NCBI GenBank assembly: GCA_002049455.2
Contig: KV918811.1
Location: 62,001 to 126,000 of the forward strand
Source: Porphyra umbilicalis
Taxonomy: Eukaryota > Rhodophyta > Bangiophyceae > Bangiales > Bangiaceae
Reading direction: 5' to 3'
Length of the DNA: 64,000 nt
Shown here: in pieces, positions 33,332 through 44,841 of the stretch
Layout: each line of letters starts with the position of its first letter
How positions within the stretch are numbered: position 1 is the stretch's first letter
Position numbers and translations under genes: made by a program
Notes under the pieces: generated by a model
What the model was told of the DNA's origin: nothing
What the model saw: the letters and a program-made list of their open reading frames with translations, nothing else
Databases searched by the model: none

Positions 33332-34939
33332 ATGGATGGCACGCCACTCGCCGCCCCCAACGCGGCTGCGCTTGCCAGGTGCGACGTGACGACGCCTTCG
33401 GCTGACGCGGCGGCCACGCGGGTGCCCCCCCCGCAGCGAGGCGGCCAACGGGCGGCCACCGCGTGGCGGCGAGCGACGCGCGGTGCGGGCGCTGCCGCCG
33501 CCTTCGACGTCGCGTCGTCGACTGGCGCCGCGCTACGGAGCGCCACGGGCGGCGGCCGCCGCCGCGGCGCCACTGACACCGGCGGGAAGCGTACCGCCGT
33601 CGGTGCAGGCACGGGCGTGACGGCCGCCACGGGCGCGGCCACAGCCGCCGCACGCACCCAGAGAGGGCGGCGCCCGCGCAGTCGTCATTGGCATTGGCCG
33701 CCGCCGTGGCCGACGGCCGGCGGCGGGTCCGCGGCGGTCGCCCGCCGCGGAGGGTGCTCTCGAGGGGCGGGCGGGAGGCGACGCACCGCTGGCGGTGGGG
33801 GGGGGGAGAGGGACGGGGGGCGGGGGCCGCGTGCACCGCACCCGCGTGTCGGCAGTGGTGACGCTGCCCCGTGTTGCGTGGGCCACTGCTGGCACGGCCG
33901 CGCGGGGGCGCCGCGGCCACACAGCCGGAAGCGGCCGCTCGAGCTGCCGCCTCGCACCCCGGCGGTTGGGCACTGGCCGGCAACGGCGCGGCGGATCATT
34001 GCTGCGGTCGCCGCCGCGCCCGCCGCCGTCGCGTCGACACGGAGCCGTCGCGGTGGACGCGCCTGCCGTGTGTGGCGAGGCTGCGAGAGCGGCGTCATGG
34101 GGGATGGCGAGAGTGCGCGGGTCGACGACCGCTACGTCGCCGCTGCTACCAGATAGGGACGCGGCACGCAGCGGTTGGGGCCTTTGCCGTGCCGCCGCCG
34201 CCGCCGCTGCCGCCGCCACGCGCGTTCGTCCCCTCTGTTGGCGAGCTTACGACGACACGTCGCGGCATTGCGGCGGTGTGGGGGCCTCCCCATATGACGG
34301 GCTGCCCGCGAAGGCGTCGGTGCGCGTCCGTGGGGTGGGGCGGGGAGGGGGAGGGCGGGGAGGTGCGGTGGCGCCGCCGCGGCGGCGGTCGGCGGCCCGC
34401 GCCGCCCCGTCTGGGTGGCGGGTGCACGCCTGGCGTCGCGACGGACGGTGGCGGCGGCGGCGGTGGCGGCACGCGGCGGAGGCGGCGGCGGTGGCCGTAC
34501 GCGGCGGTAGCGACGGTGGCGGCACGCGGCGGTGGTGGTGCCGTCGTCGTTGTCGCCTTGTCCGCAGCGAGGATGCGTGGCGACTGTGGCGGCGGCGGCG
34601 GCCACGGTGGGCAATGACGCCCGTGCAGGTGGCAATGCGCCCCCTCTAGCGGCCCGCACACCGCCGCGACAGCCATGAATCTGCACTTCTTCCACGGCAC
34701 AGGCGCGCGTCTGGTCGATGCTGGTTGGCCCACGCCGCCGTCGCCGCCCGCGCCGCCGTCGGCGTGGGGGTGGCGCGGCCGCCGCGTGCCGCTGGCGACC
34801 CTGCGGGCGGGGGGTGACCACGCTGCGCGGCGGCATTGCCTCGGAGGTTGCAGGCGGCGGGCGTGTCGCGCGTGTGGCTGTCTCCGCACGCATGGCTGCC
34901 GGCGGCAGCAACAGCGTGGCGCGGCTTGGTGGGGAGTAG
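33332..34939 (+). CDS. Hypothetical Ala/Gly/Arg-rich locus, frames unresolved
   Basis: The ATG at 33,332 (ccctccATGG) starts a frame with ordinary-looking N-terminal sequence (MDGTPLAAPNAAALARCDVT, TTPSADAAATRVPPPQRGGQ) that stays open to 34,156. Other protein-like stretches occur in other frames downstream: AVAVDAPAVCGEAARAASWG near 34,035-34,100 and GVTTLRGGIASEVAGGGRVA near 34,805-34,865, ending at a stop at 34,939. The frames change near G runs. No domain was recognised. It could be one gene with errors, or only GC-rich DNA without genes. Confidence 0.3.
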
Positions 34940-35507
34940 GGAGACGAGGGAACGGCGGGGGGGGGGGGTGGCGCCAGCGCGTGGCAGTGATCAGCAGCTG
35001 ATGTCGTCCGTAGGGGCCCGATCGTCGGGTCGGCCGCGTGCCCCGGGCGGGCGGGCGGGCGGGCGAGCGAGCCGCGGTGCCTTTCACTGTTTCTTCCGAG
35101 CGAGCGGCGGGCGGTGGGGGGCCCCCGCGTCGCCCGCCCCGCCGCCTGCCGTCCTTTTCCGTTGTCACCCGCGCGGCCTCTGCGTCGGGGGGAGGGGGGG
35201 GGTGTCGCGGGGGGGGGGGACGGCCCCAGGCGATTGGGCGAGTGGCGACGCCGCCGCCCCGCGTGGCTGGCGGTGCGGCCGCAGCCGGCGGTTGCGGCAG
35301 ACCGGGAGGGCTGGGGGTTGTGGCGAGCCAAACGTGCGGGGATGCGCTGGGCTTGCAAGGGACAGTGCCGCTCCTGCACGGGATCTTTTGCATCGTTGCT
35401 TCTTTACGTTTTTCTGACACAAATAGATTCCTTTGGTCCAACTTTCTGACACGCGCCGAGGCTGTTCGTTGCGCTTGCGCCCTCTTTAATACTGTACAGT
35501 CATTTCC
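34940..35507. other. Intergenic region before repeat copy B
   Basis: GC-rich with several G runs up to 35,330, then ordinary composition. No gene was recognised. Confidence 0.45.
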
Positions 35508-36217
35508 CTGGCCTTTAGGACAGGGTGTTCTCAAAGTGTAGTGATGCACACATATACTTAGATCCAGGGAGTTGCTCTCCGTTTCAGAGGAGGCAGTCTG
35601 CATTCGTGTCCTCAGGGATCTGAGGGCGTGTCAGTGTGGGAAAGATCGCGATGACGCTAAAAGCGAATGGAGTTACATGGCTGAGAAGGACTGTCCTGCA
35701 ACCGGGGTCACAGGGCCCGGACGGCCCCTGCCCCCCTGACCCCCCCCATCGCCCCGAGTTGCTCCCAGAAACCGCGCGCAGCGACATCCGGGGTTCGACG
35801 CGCACACGATGACCCGCGGGCGATCGTGCCTGCGCGCCGGCTTTTGTTGCGGCGGCTCGTCGGCGTATTCTGACGCCATCGAGCGGCGTGGTTAGAGGCG
35901 CCCCGTCGCGCGCGGTCGGTCCCACCAGCCCGCCCGTGCGCCGTGCCGACCGCCCCGTCCGCCGTGCGCAGGTGCGCTGCGCGGCGGAGTGACGGCCCCT
36001 CCCGTGGGCGTCGCGCGACGCCGGCGGGCCGCCGCCGCTGCGGTGGCGGCGGCGGCACCCCTCTCCCCGCCTCACGCGCCCCCCGCTACGGCAACATGAC
36101 TGTACGTGCCCCCGTGCGCGCTCGAGGCTATGAAGCCGGCCGGCGTGTCCGGTATCGATGCGTCGCCGAGCACGCCGCGGCCCTGAAGGCCAGGGTATTG
36201 CACGCACGTGCCTGGAA
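35508..36217. repeat. Repeat family R710, copy B
   Basis: This ~710-bp copy is in the same orientation as copy A. It begins ctggcctttaggacaggg and ends cacgtgcctggaa. It is uninterrupted, so it gives the best view of the intact family. The flanks are ttcc on the left and tgct on the right, so the 4-bp duplication seen for copy A is not obvious here. Confidence 0.75.
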
Positions 36218-36828
36218 TGCTCACTTGTACGTATAAGGGGGTGGCGCACTTTGTAGCCCTCGTGATAATTTACAGAAGATTGGGCAACCTCGTCTGAATC
36301 CATCACCATCAGAGGGCGGCAGCACGCTCGATCGTAGACTTGGATTTCAATTTCTCGGATCATGCATCTATGGACAAGGAAATGCTTCTGGGCCGGTTCT
36401 GAAGGGGTCCTGGCGGCGGTACATTGCCAAGGTCAAGCCTACTTGACACCAGAGATTACTCGATCGCGGATCATCTCCGGATGATCGCGTCAACTGCGCT
36501 GCAAGTGCGGTGAGTCTCACGCGAGGGCGATTGAGTTGCGCTCAGTTATATAATGGGTTTTTTATAAGCGGGACGTATATAAGTGCGCAATGACTGTACG
36601 ACCTGATCCCATCCAGTTGAACATGTAGTTGTCAACTATTCGTACTTTATCAATTACATAGAGCTATCTCCCGGTTCTGTGGTTGGCACGCGTCGTCCTT
36701 CCGCCTCCCATCTCTGTGCCGCCCTCGTCTCTCCCGACGCCACCTCGCCCCTTGTCGTTGCTGTCGTACGTGTTCGTCTTCTCTCTCCGCGTACTGCTGC
36801 ATCTTTATCTCCTTTGTAGCCCGCTGCC
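36218..36828. other. Intergenic region and PheS promoter
   Basis: Ordinary to AT-rich sequence, unusual for this window. It holds several TATA-like stretches at 36,546-36,583 and then a pyrimidine-rich leader (36,665-36,820) up to the PheS start. Confidence 0.5.
36576..36583 (+). promoter_or_regulatory. Candidate TATA box for PheS
   Basis: TATATAAG lies 253 bp upstream of the PheS ATG. It would give a leader of about 220 bp. Two weaker TATA-like sequences lie just upstream (36,546 and 36,563), so the true core element is not certain. Confidence 0.4.
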
Positions 36829-38085
36829 ATGTGTCCTCCCCTCTCCCGCTCTCGCGCCGCCCCCCGCGTGCCTTGCTGCTTTGCGGCGGCCGCGTCGCCG
36901 CTACCACTGCGGCGTCGCAGCGGCGCCGCCGCATGTACACGGCAGCCAGTCTGCCCTCGAGCCCCCCCTGTCCGGCGAAGGGCAGCTGTCATTGCCTCGG
37001 CTGACGCGCCGGCGGACGCCCCCCCCTTGCTCTCCCCCGAGCTGACCGCCACCCTCGCGAAGGTCGCCGCCGACCGCGATGAGGCGCTGGCCTCCGTCAC
37101 CGCTGCCGCCGATCTCCCCGCCTTGGACGCTGTGCGGGTAGCCTTCTTGGGAAAAAAAGGCCGCCTCACGGCAGTACTCAAGACGCTCGGCAAGCTGAGC
37201 AAGGAGGACCGCCCGGCGGTTGGTGCGGAAGTCAACTCTGCCAAGGAGGCGGTTGAAGAGGCGGTCGCGACGTGTAAGGAGCGCTTGACGCAAGAGGCGC
37301 GGGATGCGGCGGAGGCGGCGGATGACATTGACGTGACAATGCCCGGGGTGTACCCGCGGCGCCTTGGCTACAAGCACCCCATCAACAGCACCATTGATCG
37401 GGCGTTGGACATCTTTGAGGGACTCGGCTACACGGTCATTGACGACCCGGAGCTTTCCCCCGAGGTCGAAACCGAGTACTACTGCTTTGGCGCGCTCAAC
37501 TGCGCCGAGGACCACCCGGCGCGGGACATGCAAGACACCTTGTACCTGAAGGACCCGTCCAACCCAAAGGGTCCCGACCTGCTCCTCCGCTCCCAAACCT
37601 CGTCCGTGCAGATCCGGTTCATGGAGAAGAACCAGCCCCCATTTGCTGTCATCGCGCCGGGGCGGGTGTACCGGCGGGACACCATCGACGCGACGCACTC
37701 GGCCATGTTTCACCAGATTGAGATTCTGGCGGTGGCGCCAATTGGGGAGCTGACGCTTGGCGGCCTCAAGGGCACCGTCACCCATTTCCTCGAGGAGATG
37801 CTTGGCAAGGACATTGAGGTGCGCTTCCGCGGCTCCTTCTTCCCCTTTACGGAGCCGAGCATGGAGGTCGACGTCCTCTTTCGAGGCAAGTGGTTGGAGG
37901 TTCTTGGGTGCGGCATGGTCGACCCGGCAGTGTTGACCAACGTCGGTATCGACCCGGAGAAGTATGCGGGATTTGCCGCGGGCTTCGGCGTCGAGCGTTT
38001 CGCGATGATCATGCACGACATTGCTGACATCCGGTTGCTGTACCAGTCGGACTGGCGCTTCCTGTCCCAGTTCATGCAGAACTGA
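36829..38085 (+). CDS. PheS: Bacterial-type phenylalanyl-tRNA synthetase alpha chain, organelle-targeted
   Basis: PheS is the catalytic subunit that attaches phenylalanine to tRNA-Phe. The ATG at 36,829 has an in-frame TAG only four codons upstream, which fixes the start. Residues 1 to about 60 form an Arg/Ala/Ser/Pro-rich leader typical of plastid or mitochondrial targeting. The PheS N-terminal coiled coil follows (RVAFLGKKGRLTAVLKTLGK), then the class II core: GYKHPINSTIDRALDIFEGL, HPARDMQDTLYL, LLLRSQTSSVQIRFM, motif 2 GRVYRRDTIDATHSAMFHQI, FRGSFFPFTEPSMEVDV and motif 3 GFAAGFGVERFAMI. At 418 residues minus the leader it is close to bacterial PheS length. The beta chain is not in this window, so it either lies elsewhere or the enzyme differs from the usual heterotetramer. 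No intron and no frame problems. Confidence 0.95.
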   Translation: MCPPLSRSRAAPRVPCCFAAAASPLPLRRRSGAAACTRQPVCPRAPPVRRRAAVIASADAPADAPPLLSPELTATLAKVAADRDEALASVTAAADLPALDAVRVAFLGKKGRLTAVLKTLGKLSKEDRPAVGAEVNSAKEAVEEAVATCKERLTQEARDAAEAADDIDVTMPGVYPRRLGYKHPINSTIDRALDIFEGLGYTVIDDPELSPEVETEYYCFGALNCAEDHPARDMQDTLYLKDPSNPKGPDLLLRSQTSSVQIRFMEKNQPPFAVIAPGRVYRRDTIDATHSAMFHQIEILAVAPIGELTLGGLKGTVTHFLEEMLGKDIEVRFRGSFFPFTEPSMEVDVLFRGKWLEVLGCGMVDPAVLTNVGIDPEKYAGFAAGFGVERFAMIMHDIADIRLLYQSDWRFLSQFMQN

Positions 38086-38591
38086 GCGTTGCACCGGCAT
38101 CTCTGCTTGGCTGCGTGTGCGTGCAGGGAGTGGCACGGCGGGGGCGACGGAGTAAAAGTTCTTCCTGTCGTGACGAGTCCCCCCGGCTTCTTTGCGTTGC
38201 TCATCTTCGAGACTTGGCTGCGAAATTGGACTGGCGGCCGCCCCAGCACACTAGAAGCACGCTCGAGCGTTGCGAGAGCGCTATGAATATTGCTCTTCAA
38301 GCTAGCAAAGACACAGACACGCTTCTAGAGCAAAAAAGCAGGCATTGCAATGCGACGGATCATCCCATGATCATCATGACACTACTCCCAGCAGCGAGAC
38401 AAGCAGCTAGCGTGCAATTCAACGTCGGCAGCCGTGGTGTTCCGAACCCCAATGGCATGATTCATCCGCAAGGGCCGTACCTGCACGGGCGCGCCGTGTG
38501 AACTCCCTCACCAACACTACCCACAGCACACAACCGCACATCACAGAGCGACCCCAGCTGCACAACAGCAGACAATGGCCGCCGGCGAGGG
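38086..38591. other. Short intergenic region between convergent genes
   Basis: About 500 bp holding the 3' ends of PheS (plus strand) and the F-box gene (minus strand). No repeat or gene was recognised. Confidence 0.5.
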
Positions 38592-41023
38592 CTATTGGTT
38601 GATGGGAGGGTAGGCCACCTGCACGACGCCGAGTAGGCTCTGTCCATAGTAGCCCAGCTCACGCGAGTACTCGCACGGAGGGATGAAGATGAAGCGCCGC
38701 TGCGGTGGGTGCTCCTCCAACGCCAGCCCCGCACGAGTGCGCTTGGTCAGGTAATCGATAAAGTCATGAAAGCCAAGCGAGTCGCTCTCGGTTTCAGGCT
38801 CGAAGTAGAGCACCGACGCGTTGGGCATAACAAAGTTTTTGAGGTGATGGATGTTGAACCGCCGCTCCACGACCAACACCGACGGCAACCCGTCGTCGCC
38901 CAGCACCGCCCCTGCAATGTGATGTGCGACCAGGTTGCAGATGAACTTGCCCGTCTTCTGCAGCCGACAAGTCCACCGCGCGCGCGTCGATACGGCCGGG
39001 TAGATGCGCCGCCATTTCTGCGGGTCGCCCGCCTCGACCGTCGGGTCGATGAACTTCCACACGTGCATGTCGAATTCCAACGCTCGCCAGTGGCGCAGCG
39101 TCAGAGCCTTCCACAGGTCCGGGTCGGACGCGAGCTCCCGCCACCGCTGGCACACGCCGTGCATTTGGGCGAGCTCGGCGCCGTCGAGGTAAGAAAACAC
39201 CTGCTGTGCAAGACCGTCAGAGAGGTTGGCAAAGAGAGAGCCGGCGTCACCCACACTCGGCATTGGTCTCGATACCACCAGCGCGCCATCCGAGTGGCCC
39301 GGCGACGCGTCCACGGGTTCGGCACCCGCCATGTAGTGGTCCATCCCCGCCGTACCGGGTACTCCATCGCCCGCAGGAGCCGCGGGAAACCCAGCCGAAC
39401 CGCTCGCGGCTATGGGAGGCCCAAACCCCGGCGGGAACGGGTGACCAGACGCCGGCACACCGTAGGCACCGCTGCCATCGCCATTCCCAAGTACCTCCAT
39501 CGGAACGTCCTGGTCGCTGCCAGGAGAGCGCGGCGGCGGCGGCGGCGGCGAGAGTCCGTGTTGATAGTCGCCCGCGCAAACGGCCGACGCTAGTGCGGAG
39601 CGGACGCGCGTCACCCGCGCGTCGCGGACAGAGGCAGCCACGTCGGCGGCGGATGAGTTGGATGCGAGCAGCGTGCGCAAGTAGTCGCGCATGAAGGAGG
39701 CGGAGCCACCCACCAGCAACGGCTTTCTTCGCACATAATCGAGCATTTCGCGAAGGCCGGTAACCAAGTTGGCTACTGAGTCCGCATCATCTGGGTCCAC
39801 ATACAGCTCATCCACCTCGTTGGTAGCAACCATCATTTGGTCAGAGTCCCGACCGTTGCTTCCGCCGCGGCCGCTACCATTATCGTCGCCGCCACCACCA
39901 GCAGGACCGCCACGGCCACCGCCTGCCCCGTCGAATGATCCCCCATTGCCGGCAGCGTCCATCTCGTCACCGCCACCCCTGTGTCCCCTGCCCGCGTCGG
40001 ATGCCCGATATCGTCCAGCACCACTGCCACTGCCGCCGGCACCGTGGTAGAGGCCCCCCGCTGCGTTCTGGTTCATAGCCAGAACCCCACTGAGAACAAC
40101 AAAATGCAATACACCACAATCAGGAGCGAACAGAGAAGACATCTCCCAGCAAGGAACCAAGATAAGCAGATCAATGTGTCAGTAAACATTGACTCCGTCA
40201 TGGTTCAGAGTCTCAGCAGTCGACGTGTGAGGACGCCGTCAGACTACGTGCACAGACAAAACCTGCCCATGAACGCTGCAACGCATGGACAAGAAGAAAA
40301 ACATCAGAGCTCGCCGAGCAAGCATTAGCCAATAACAACCAGCCTGAGAGAAAAGAGGCTCCGAAACCAAAAAGAACAAACGCACCTGTTCGGGACATCG
40401 CGCACAGTTCGTCCGCAAATGGATGGTCCGTGACTTCCTGGTGACGCCGCTGCACCGCCTGCCTCAGCAGAACCACTTGGGCTGCGGCCGCCAACCACGT
40501 TGACGCCAACCTCAAAGCGTGTGCCGTTGTCCCCCTCCCGCCCGTCACAGCGAGACCGCCCCGGCGCCTCCACCGCCTCGGCAGTCGCGGCGCTAAACTC
40601 TGCCAGCAACCCGCCGCCGCCTCCTTGCGGGAACGCAAACGGCACCACCGCACCCCCTCGGGCCGAAGAAGCAGGTAGGCCGTCGCTCCTCATCTCAGAC
40701 GCCACTCGGTGGTCCCCAACGGGCACACCGCCACCGCTCCCGCCGCCGCCACCACCTCCGCTGACGCCACTGCTTCCGCCAATGCCTGCATCCAACGCCC
40801 AAGACGGGCGCTTACGGCCAGTCAGGCGCCCCTGCCGGCGACCCCGACCGGTGGGGGCGGGCGCGACTGGCACGGCCCCCGGCGGACAGTAGAGCGAGAC
40901 AGGCGGTGCGGGGGAGGAGGCTTCCTCGGCGGCGACGCTGAGGGCGGCTGGCTCGGCACCACCGCCGGCGACAGCGACGCGGCCGCGGACGCTAAGCTCC
41001 GACGCACACTCGGGCAACACCAT
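38592..41023 (-). CDS. F-box protein with C-terminal SPOC domain, one intron (711 aa)
   Basis: Exon 1 (41,023-40,386) encodes a low-complexity N-terminus beginning MVLPECASELSVRGR. The intron 40,090-40,385 (GTGCGTTT donor, gttctcag acceptor) joins RDVPN to GVLAMNQNAAGG through an exact AG/T serine codon. The middle is Gly/Pro-rich. An F-box follows: LFANLSDGLAQQVFSYLDGA, then ELAQMHGVCQRWRELASDPD. The C-terminal ~130 residues match the SPOC pattern: WTCRLQKTGKFICNLVAHHI, LPSVLVVERRFNIHHLKNFV, VLYFEPETESDSLGFHDFID, RTRAGLALEEHPPQRRFIFI and LLGVVQVAYPP. F-boxes bind SKP1 to recruit substrates to SCF ubiquitin ligases. SPOC domains, as in SPEN, FPA and PHF3, bind partners, often phosphorylated ones, in transcription and RNA processing. 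The pairing suggests ubiquitin targeting of a SPOC ligand, which is inference. An internal ATG at 40,076 could start a shorter form. Confidence 0.8.
40090..40385 (-). other. Intron of the F-box-SPOC gene (296 nt)
   Basis: On the minus strand the donor is AACAG/GTGCGTTT and the acceptor TTGTTGTTCTCAG/TGGGG. The phase matches exactly (AG plus T). The intron has lower GC than either exon. Confidence 0.8.
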
Positions 41024-41950
41024 TGGAACGGCTCGCGGGGAGAGAGGAGGGAGACAGCGCCGTGTTGGCTAGTCCCAATCCCAATCGCCGGCACAATCGC
41101 CGTCACGCCCCGAGAGCGTGAGGAGTGAGGAGGGAGGCGGAGATGTGCACGTACAAGCTCTCAGCCGCCACTGGACGCAGTGAGGTGTGACGCGCCCACG
41201 GTGCGCGGCCGTCCACTCGACCACCACGTCAAAAATGCACCTTGTGATAGCGAGAGCGGACAGGGAGAACAGACGCGTGCGCGGAGCTGCCGCACGCGCG
41301 GCAAATGCAACAAGGGGCAGCCAACAAAAAAAACCCGCTTCCACAACCGATCCCAGTCCGCCACGTCGTCGAGTTGAAGTCGACCGTCGCGTCGTCCGAG
41401 GGACGAAACACAGACCAGCCTGCGGGAACGACCAAACAACAGAACAAGCACGTGGAGGATGCGCCACCGCGACCCGGCCAAACTCCTGAGCAGGCGACCA
41501 CAAGAACACACAGCGTCGGGGAGAGGACGCGGCAAACCCTAAAAGATCAAAGGCGTCCAGCACGGAGCACCGGTCCACAAGCCACGTGTGCTCCTCCCCC
41601 GACCGTTAGGAGTTGAGAGACCCGCACCGCCGTGACGCGCAGGCCAGCTCGGTCAACAGACGTTCCACAGTGGTAGGATGGTCAACACGCACGGGATGTG
41701 GCGAGCATAGAGGTGGCCAGAGGCCGGAGTCAGGCGACAAGGCGTATGGCTGACGCTGGGCAGGGACAGCCGCAACCGGGCACGCAGGCCACGGGCGGGC
41801 CACGCGGACGGGCGGTTCTACACGGCCGCGGAGGCGCCAGCACACGCCTCGTACGAAGCGACCTCACGGGAGGTACTTTTTGAAATCGAGCGGTTACCAC
41901 CCACATGTAGCACGCCAAAAAACTGTGCGTGCGAAGCGGTGTTGTTTTCC
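41024..41950. other. Upstream region of the F-box-SPOC gene
   Basis: About 930 bp of ordinary composition between the F-box start codon and the next repeat. It probably contains the promoter, read leftward. No TATA box was assigned and no gene was recognised. Confidence 0.45.
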
Positions 41951-41968
41951 CTGGCCTTCAGGACATTA

Positions 41969-44841
41969 GAGAGTTTTGGCATGTAACTCGACGGTCGCTT
42001 TGACGGTCTTTCGACTGTACATTGTGCCACGTTGCGGAGATACCGTCGAGATAGAGGAATTCTCGACCGTCCCCGACGGTATTCTCGGGATATACCGTCG
42101 GGCCCGAGTCGAGCGGACAGTACATCGGCGGTGCATTCCGACCACGTGTCGAGCCTGCGGGGCTCCCCTGGGGGGTGGCACGGCCGGAACACGTACAGGT
42201 ACGACCACAGCACGTTGTCAAATTGGGTCACGGAGAACTTAAAATATATGCGAACCGTGAGAGGTCGTGAGAGAAATGTTTTTCCATGCAGCAAACCTCG
42301 TGACACCATCCTCGCAAATGTCGCTGTGTCGATCTCTAAAAGGCTCTGTCTGAGAAGGCTTTCTGACACCCCCAGAGACCTTCTTACCCCACCCACCTGG
42401 TCACCCCTACCCATGTGCGTACTCGTCTACTCCCAATAGCTGCGGGCACCGCCCAACCACGGACACTTGTGCTTGCCTCCTTTCCTGTCCTCTCCCACTC
42501 CTTTCTCCTGCTGGCAGGGGGGGGGGGGCGAGGGGGGCTGCACATACATGCCGAGGGGGTCGGGGAGGATGGGGGCGCAAACGGTGTCGCTAGAGTGGGA
42601 CGGCTGCTGGCATTGCCGTGCAGAGCTCTGGCAGGGTCATGGGGCAGGTCCTCCTTGCGCGATCAAACGGCACCCTTCACACCCAGTTCAAGGCAGACTT
42701 GGCGTACACAGTATGCATTCTTGCGGGCACATGGAGACCTCTGCTCGGACGCCTCACCGTCGTAGCTTGTGTCAGCCAGACTTTGTTCAGTACCTGTTGG
42801 CATGATAGTCTGCTACCAATGGGGACCCAGGATGCGCCCCCGGTCAACCGGGCAGCCAACCAGCGGGCTGGAAAACGTCAAGCCTTGTGCTTGGGGATAG
42901 CGGGGCGATTAATAATAATTCGAAGTGCTGGGCGGCGCCAATGCGCGCCCTCGGCATGTGTGCAGGTGACTGCCATGCTGCCCCCAGCCCCGCTCCTGGC
43001 TGCCGCCCAAGTGCACAAGTGCTGCCAACATCCCCGCTCGCTCTCCTGGCCGACCGCTCGGCCCACCCTCCTGGCGGACCGCCCCGCCCACCCTCTGGTC
43101 GACCGCCCCACCCACCCTCCTGGCCGGAAGCCCCGGCCACCCTCTGTTCGATCGCCCCGCCCACCCTCCTGCCGACCGCCCTCGTTCCTGTCGTATTCTT
43201 ATCTGCATCCCCTCCATCCCACGCATTCTCTCCAGCTCGCACGGGGGCGGGGGGGAGTCACTCTACGACGGGCCGGACGACGTTTGCAGTCGCTGGACTA
43301 GTGGTGGTGGCGATTGGGTGGGGATCCACACTGGCGCAGTGTGGATAGTGTGACGCGCGCGGTGGGTGGGTGGTGGATGGGTTGGATGAACTGACCACGT
43401 ACTTCTTTTTCGTGTTCGCTCGCCCGTCCCCCATGTATCCTTACCATGCATATGTGCGATGGCTTCCTCTTTCTTGGCTTCTGTTTCTTTGCAAACCAAT
43501 GGGTGTTGCTGACATCGAAGTCGAGTAACTTGTGTCATACGCACATGCATGCGTGGTGTCCGCGAGTCGCTGACATGGTGAGCTTGCTGTTGTCCGGTGG
43601 CCTGTAGCTCTGTCAGAGTTTGCGGCTGTGTGCAGTTAGCTACATGTCTGCGTGACTCTGTAGCACACCGTGGCTTTCTTATCGATTTCGTGTCTGCTCT
43701 GCCACCCGTGCCCGCGCCGAGCAACAATAAAGCGACCGTGTCTTTCAATGCATCTTTGGCATGTATCCTCAATGCTGGCCGGTGTCACATCCTTTCCTCC
43801 GTCAGGGTCTTGCTCCACTTCTTCCCCGAGACCTCCGAGGGATCATTGCGGCGAGTCTCGCAACATATGTCTCGAAGGATGTGAACTTCTCCTTAAAGAT
43901 TGGGCAAAGAGGAGTTATGTACTCATTTTCGATCTCTCTCTGAACGCAAAGGGGTCGAGCAGCAATACGGTTCGGCCTTGTTGCAGATACCTTGGAACCT
44001 GACACGAGATTTCATCAACGCGCTGTGACCCGATTCGGTACATTGGGGGCCGCCTGGCAGCCTCCTTCACAGCAATACAGGTGATCACATTCAGCGGGTA
44101 ACTTTGCGGCCTAGAACACGTGCTGCGTTGCCGCGTGGTGTCCTGTACCCCTCGTACCCATCTCCGCCACCCATCCTCACCCCTGCGATCTTCTGTTTTT
44201 ACCACCACCACTCACGTCGTTGGGGCCGCGATGCCGACCCACAGACCATCCCCAGCCAACGCCGCCCCGCCCTCCCCCCCTTTCCACACAGTATTTTTTT
44301 TACGCACTCAGCGTGTTGCTGGTCTGTGCGGACAGACTGCGAGCCACAGCACAGCCACACCGTCCTCTTTCTTGGGCGTGTATTTGTTCCCATGCGTACG
44401 GTAGCCGCACCTGCTGAGCGGCAGGCCACGGCCCCTTCGCGGTAGGCCCCTGCTTCCCAGCTGGTCGTGTGCTCCCTCGCCTTTGCATTTATCTCCCGCG
44501 ATGCTGTCTGTCACCACGTGTCATCGCCGCGTTCACCGCTCTCTCTCCTGCTCCCCCCTCCCATACACACCACAGTACGCTGTACGCACACCGATGCTCG
44601 CAACGCTCTCACTCGCCAACAATGCAATCGCACGACCACACATCTGGTTGCATCACCGCACCGGCGGCGGTGCGCCACGACCTGTGTCACAGGTGTGTAC
44701 AGCACCGTCGAACTACCACAATTTTACTTGCCAAAACTCACTGGAGTCCACGACGGAAGTAAAAATCCGGTGCCCCACGTCCATCCAGATACAGTCGAGA
44801 TACAGTCGAAAGCGACCGTCAGATTACATGCCAAAACTCTC
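41969..44841. mobile_element. 2.87-kb TIR element, TA-flanked, no transposase seen
   Basis: The left end GAGAGTTTTGGCATGTAA is matched in reverse complement at the right end (44,824-44,841). Weaker similarity continues inward (gacggtcgcttt), so the terminal inverted repeats are about 40 bp, the outer 18 perfect. A TA lies on each side (41,967-41,968 and 44,842-44,843), as for Tc1/mariner-type insertion. The interior has a G run at 42,519, a 24-29-bp tandem repeat at about 43,050-43,165 (cgccccgcccaccctc type), and no frame with transposase motifs. It is probably non-autonomous. Confidence 0.75.
43050..43165. repeat. 24-29-bp tandem repeat inside the TIR element
   Basis: About five degenerate units of the form accgccccgcccaccctcct, with variable endings (ggcg, ggtcg, ggccgga). 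The array is purely noncoding as far as can be seen. Confidence 0.6.

Noticed and set aside
43263-43772. 169-codon minus-strand frame inside the 2.87-kb TIR element
   Set aside because: It has no transposase motifs and its His/Thr-rich composition looks like chance.
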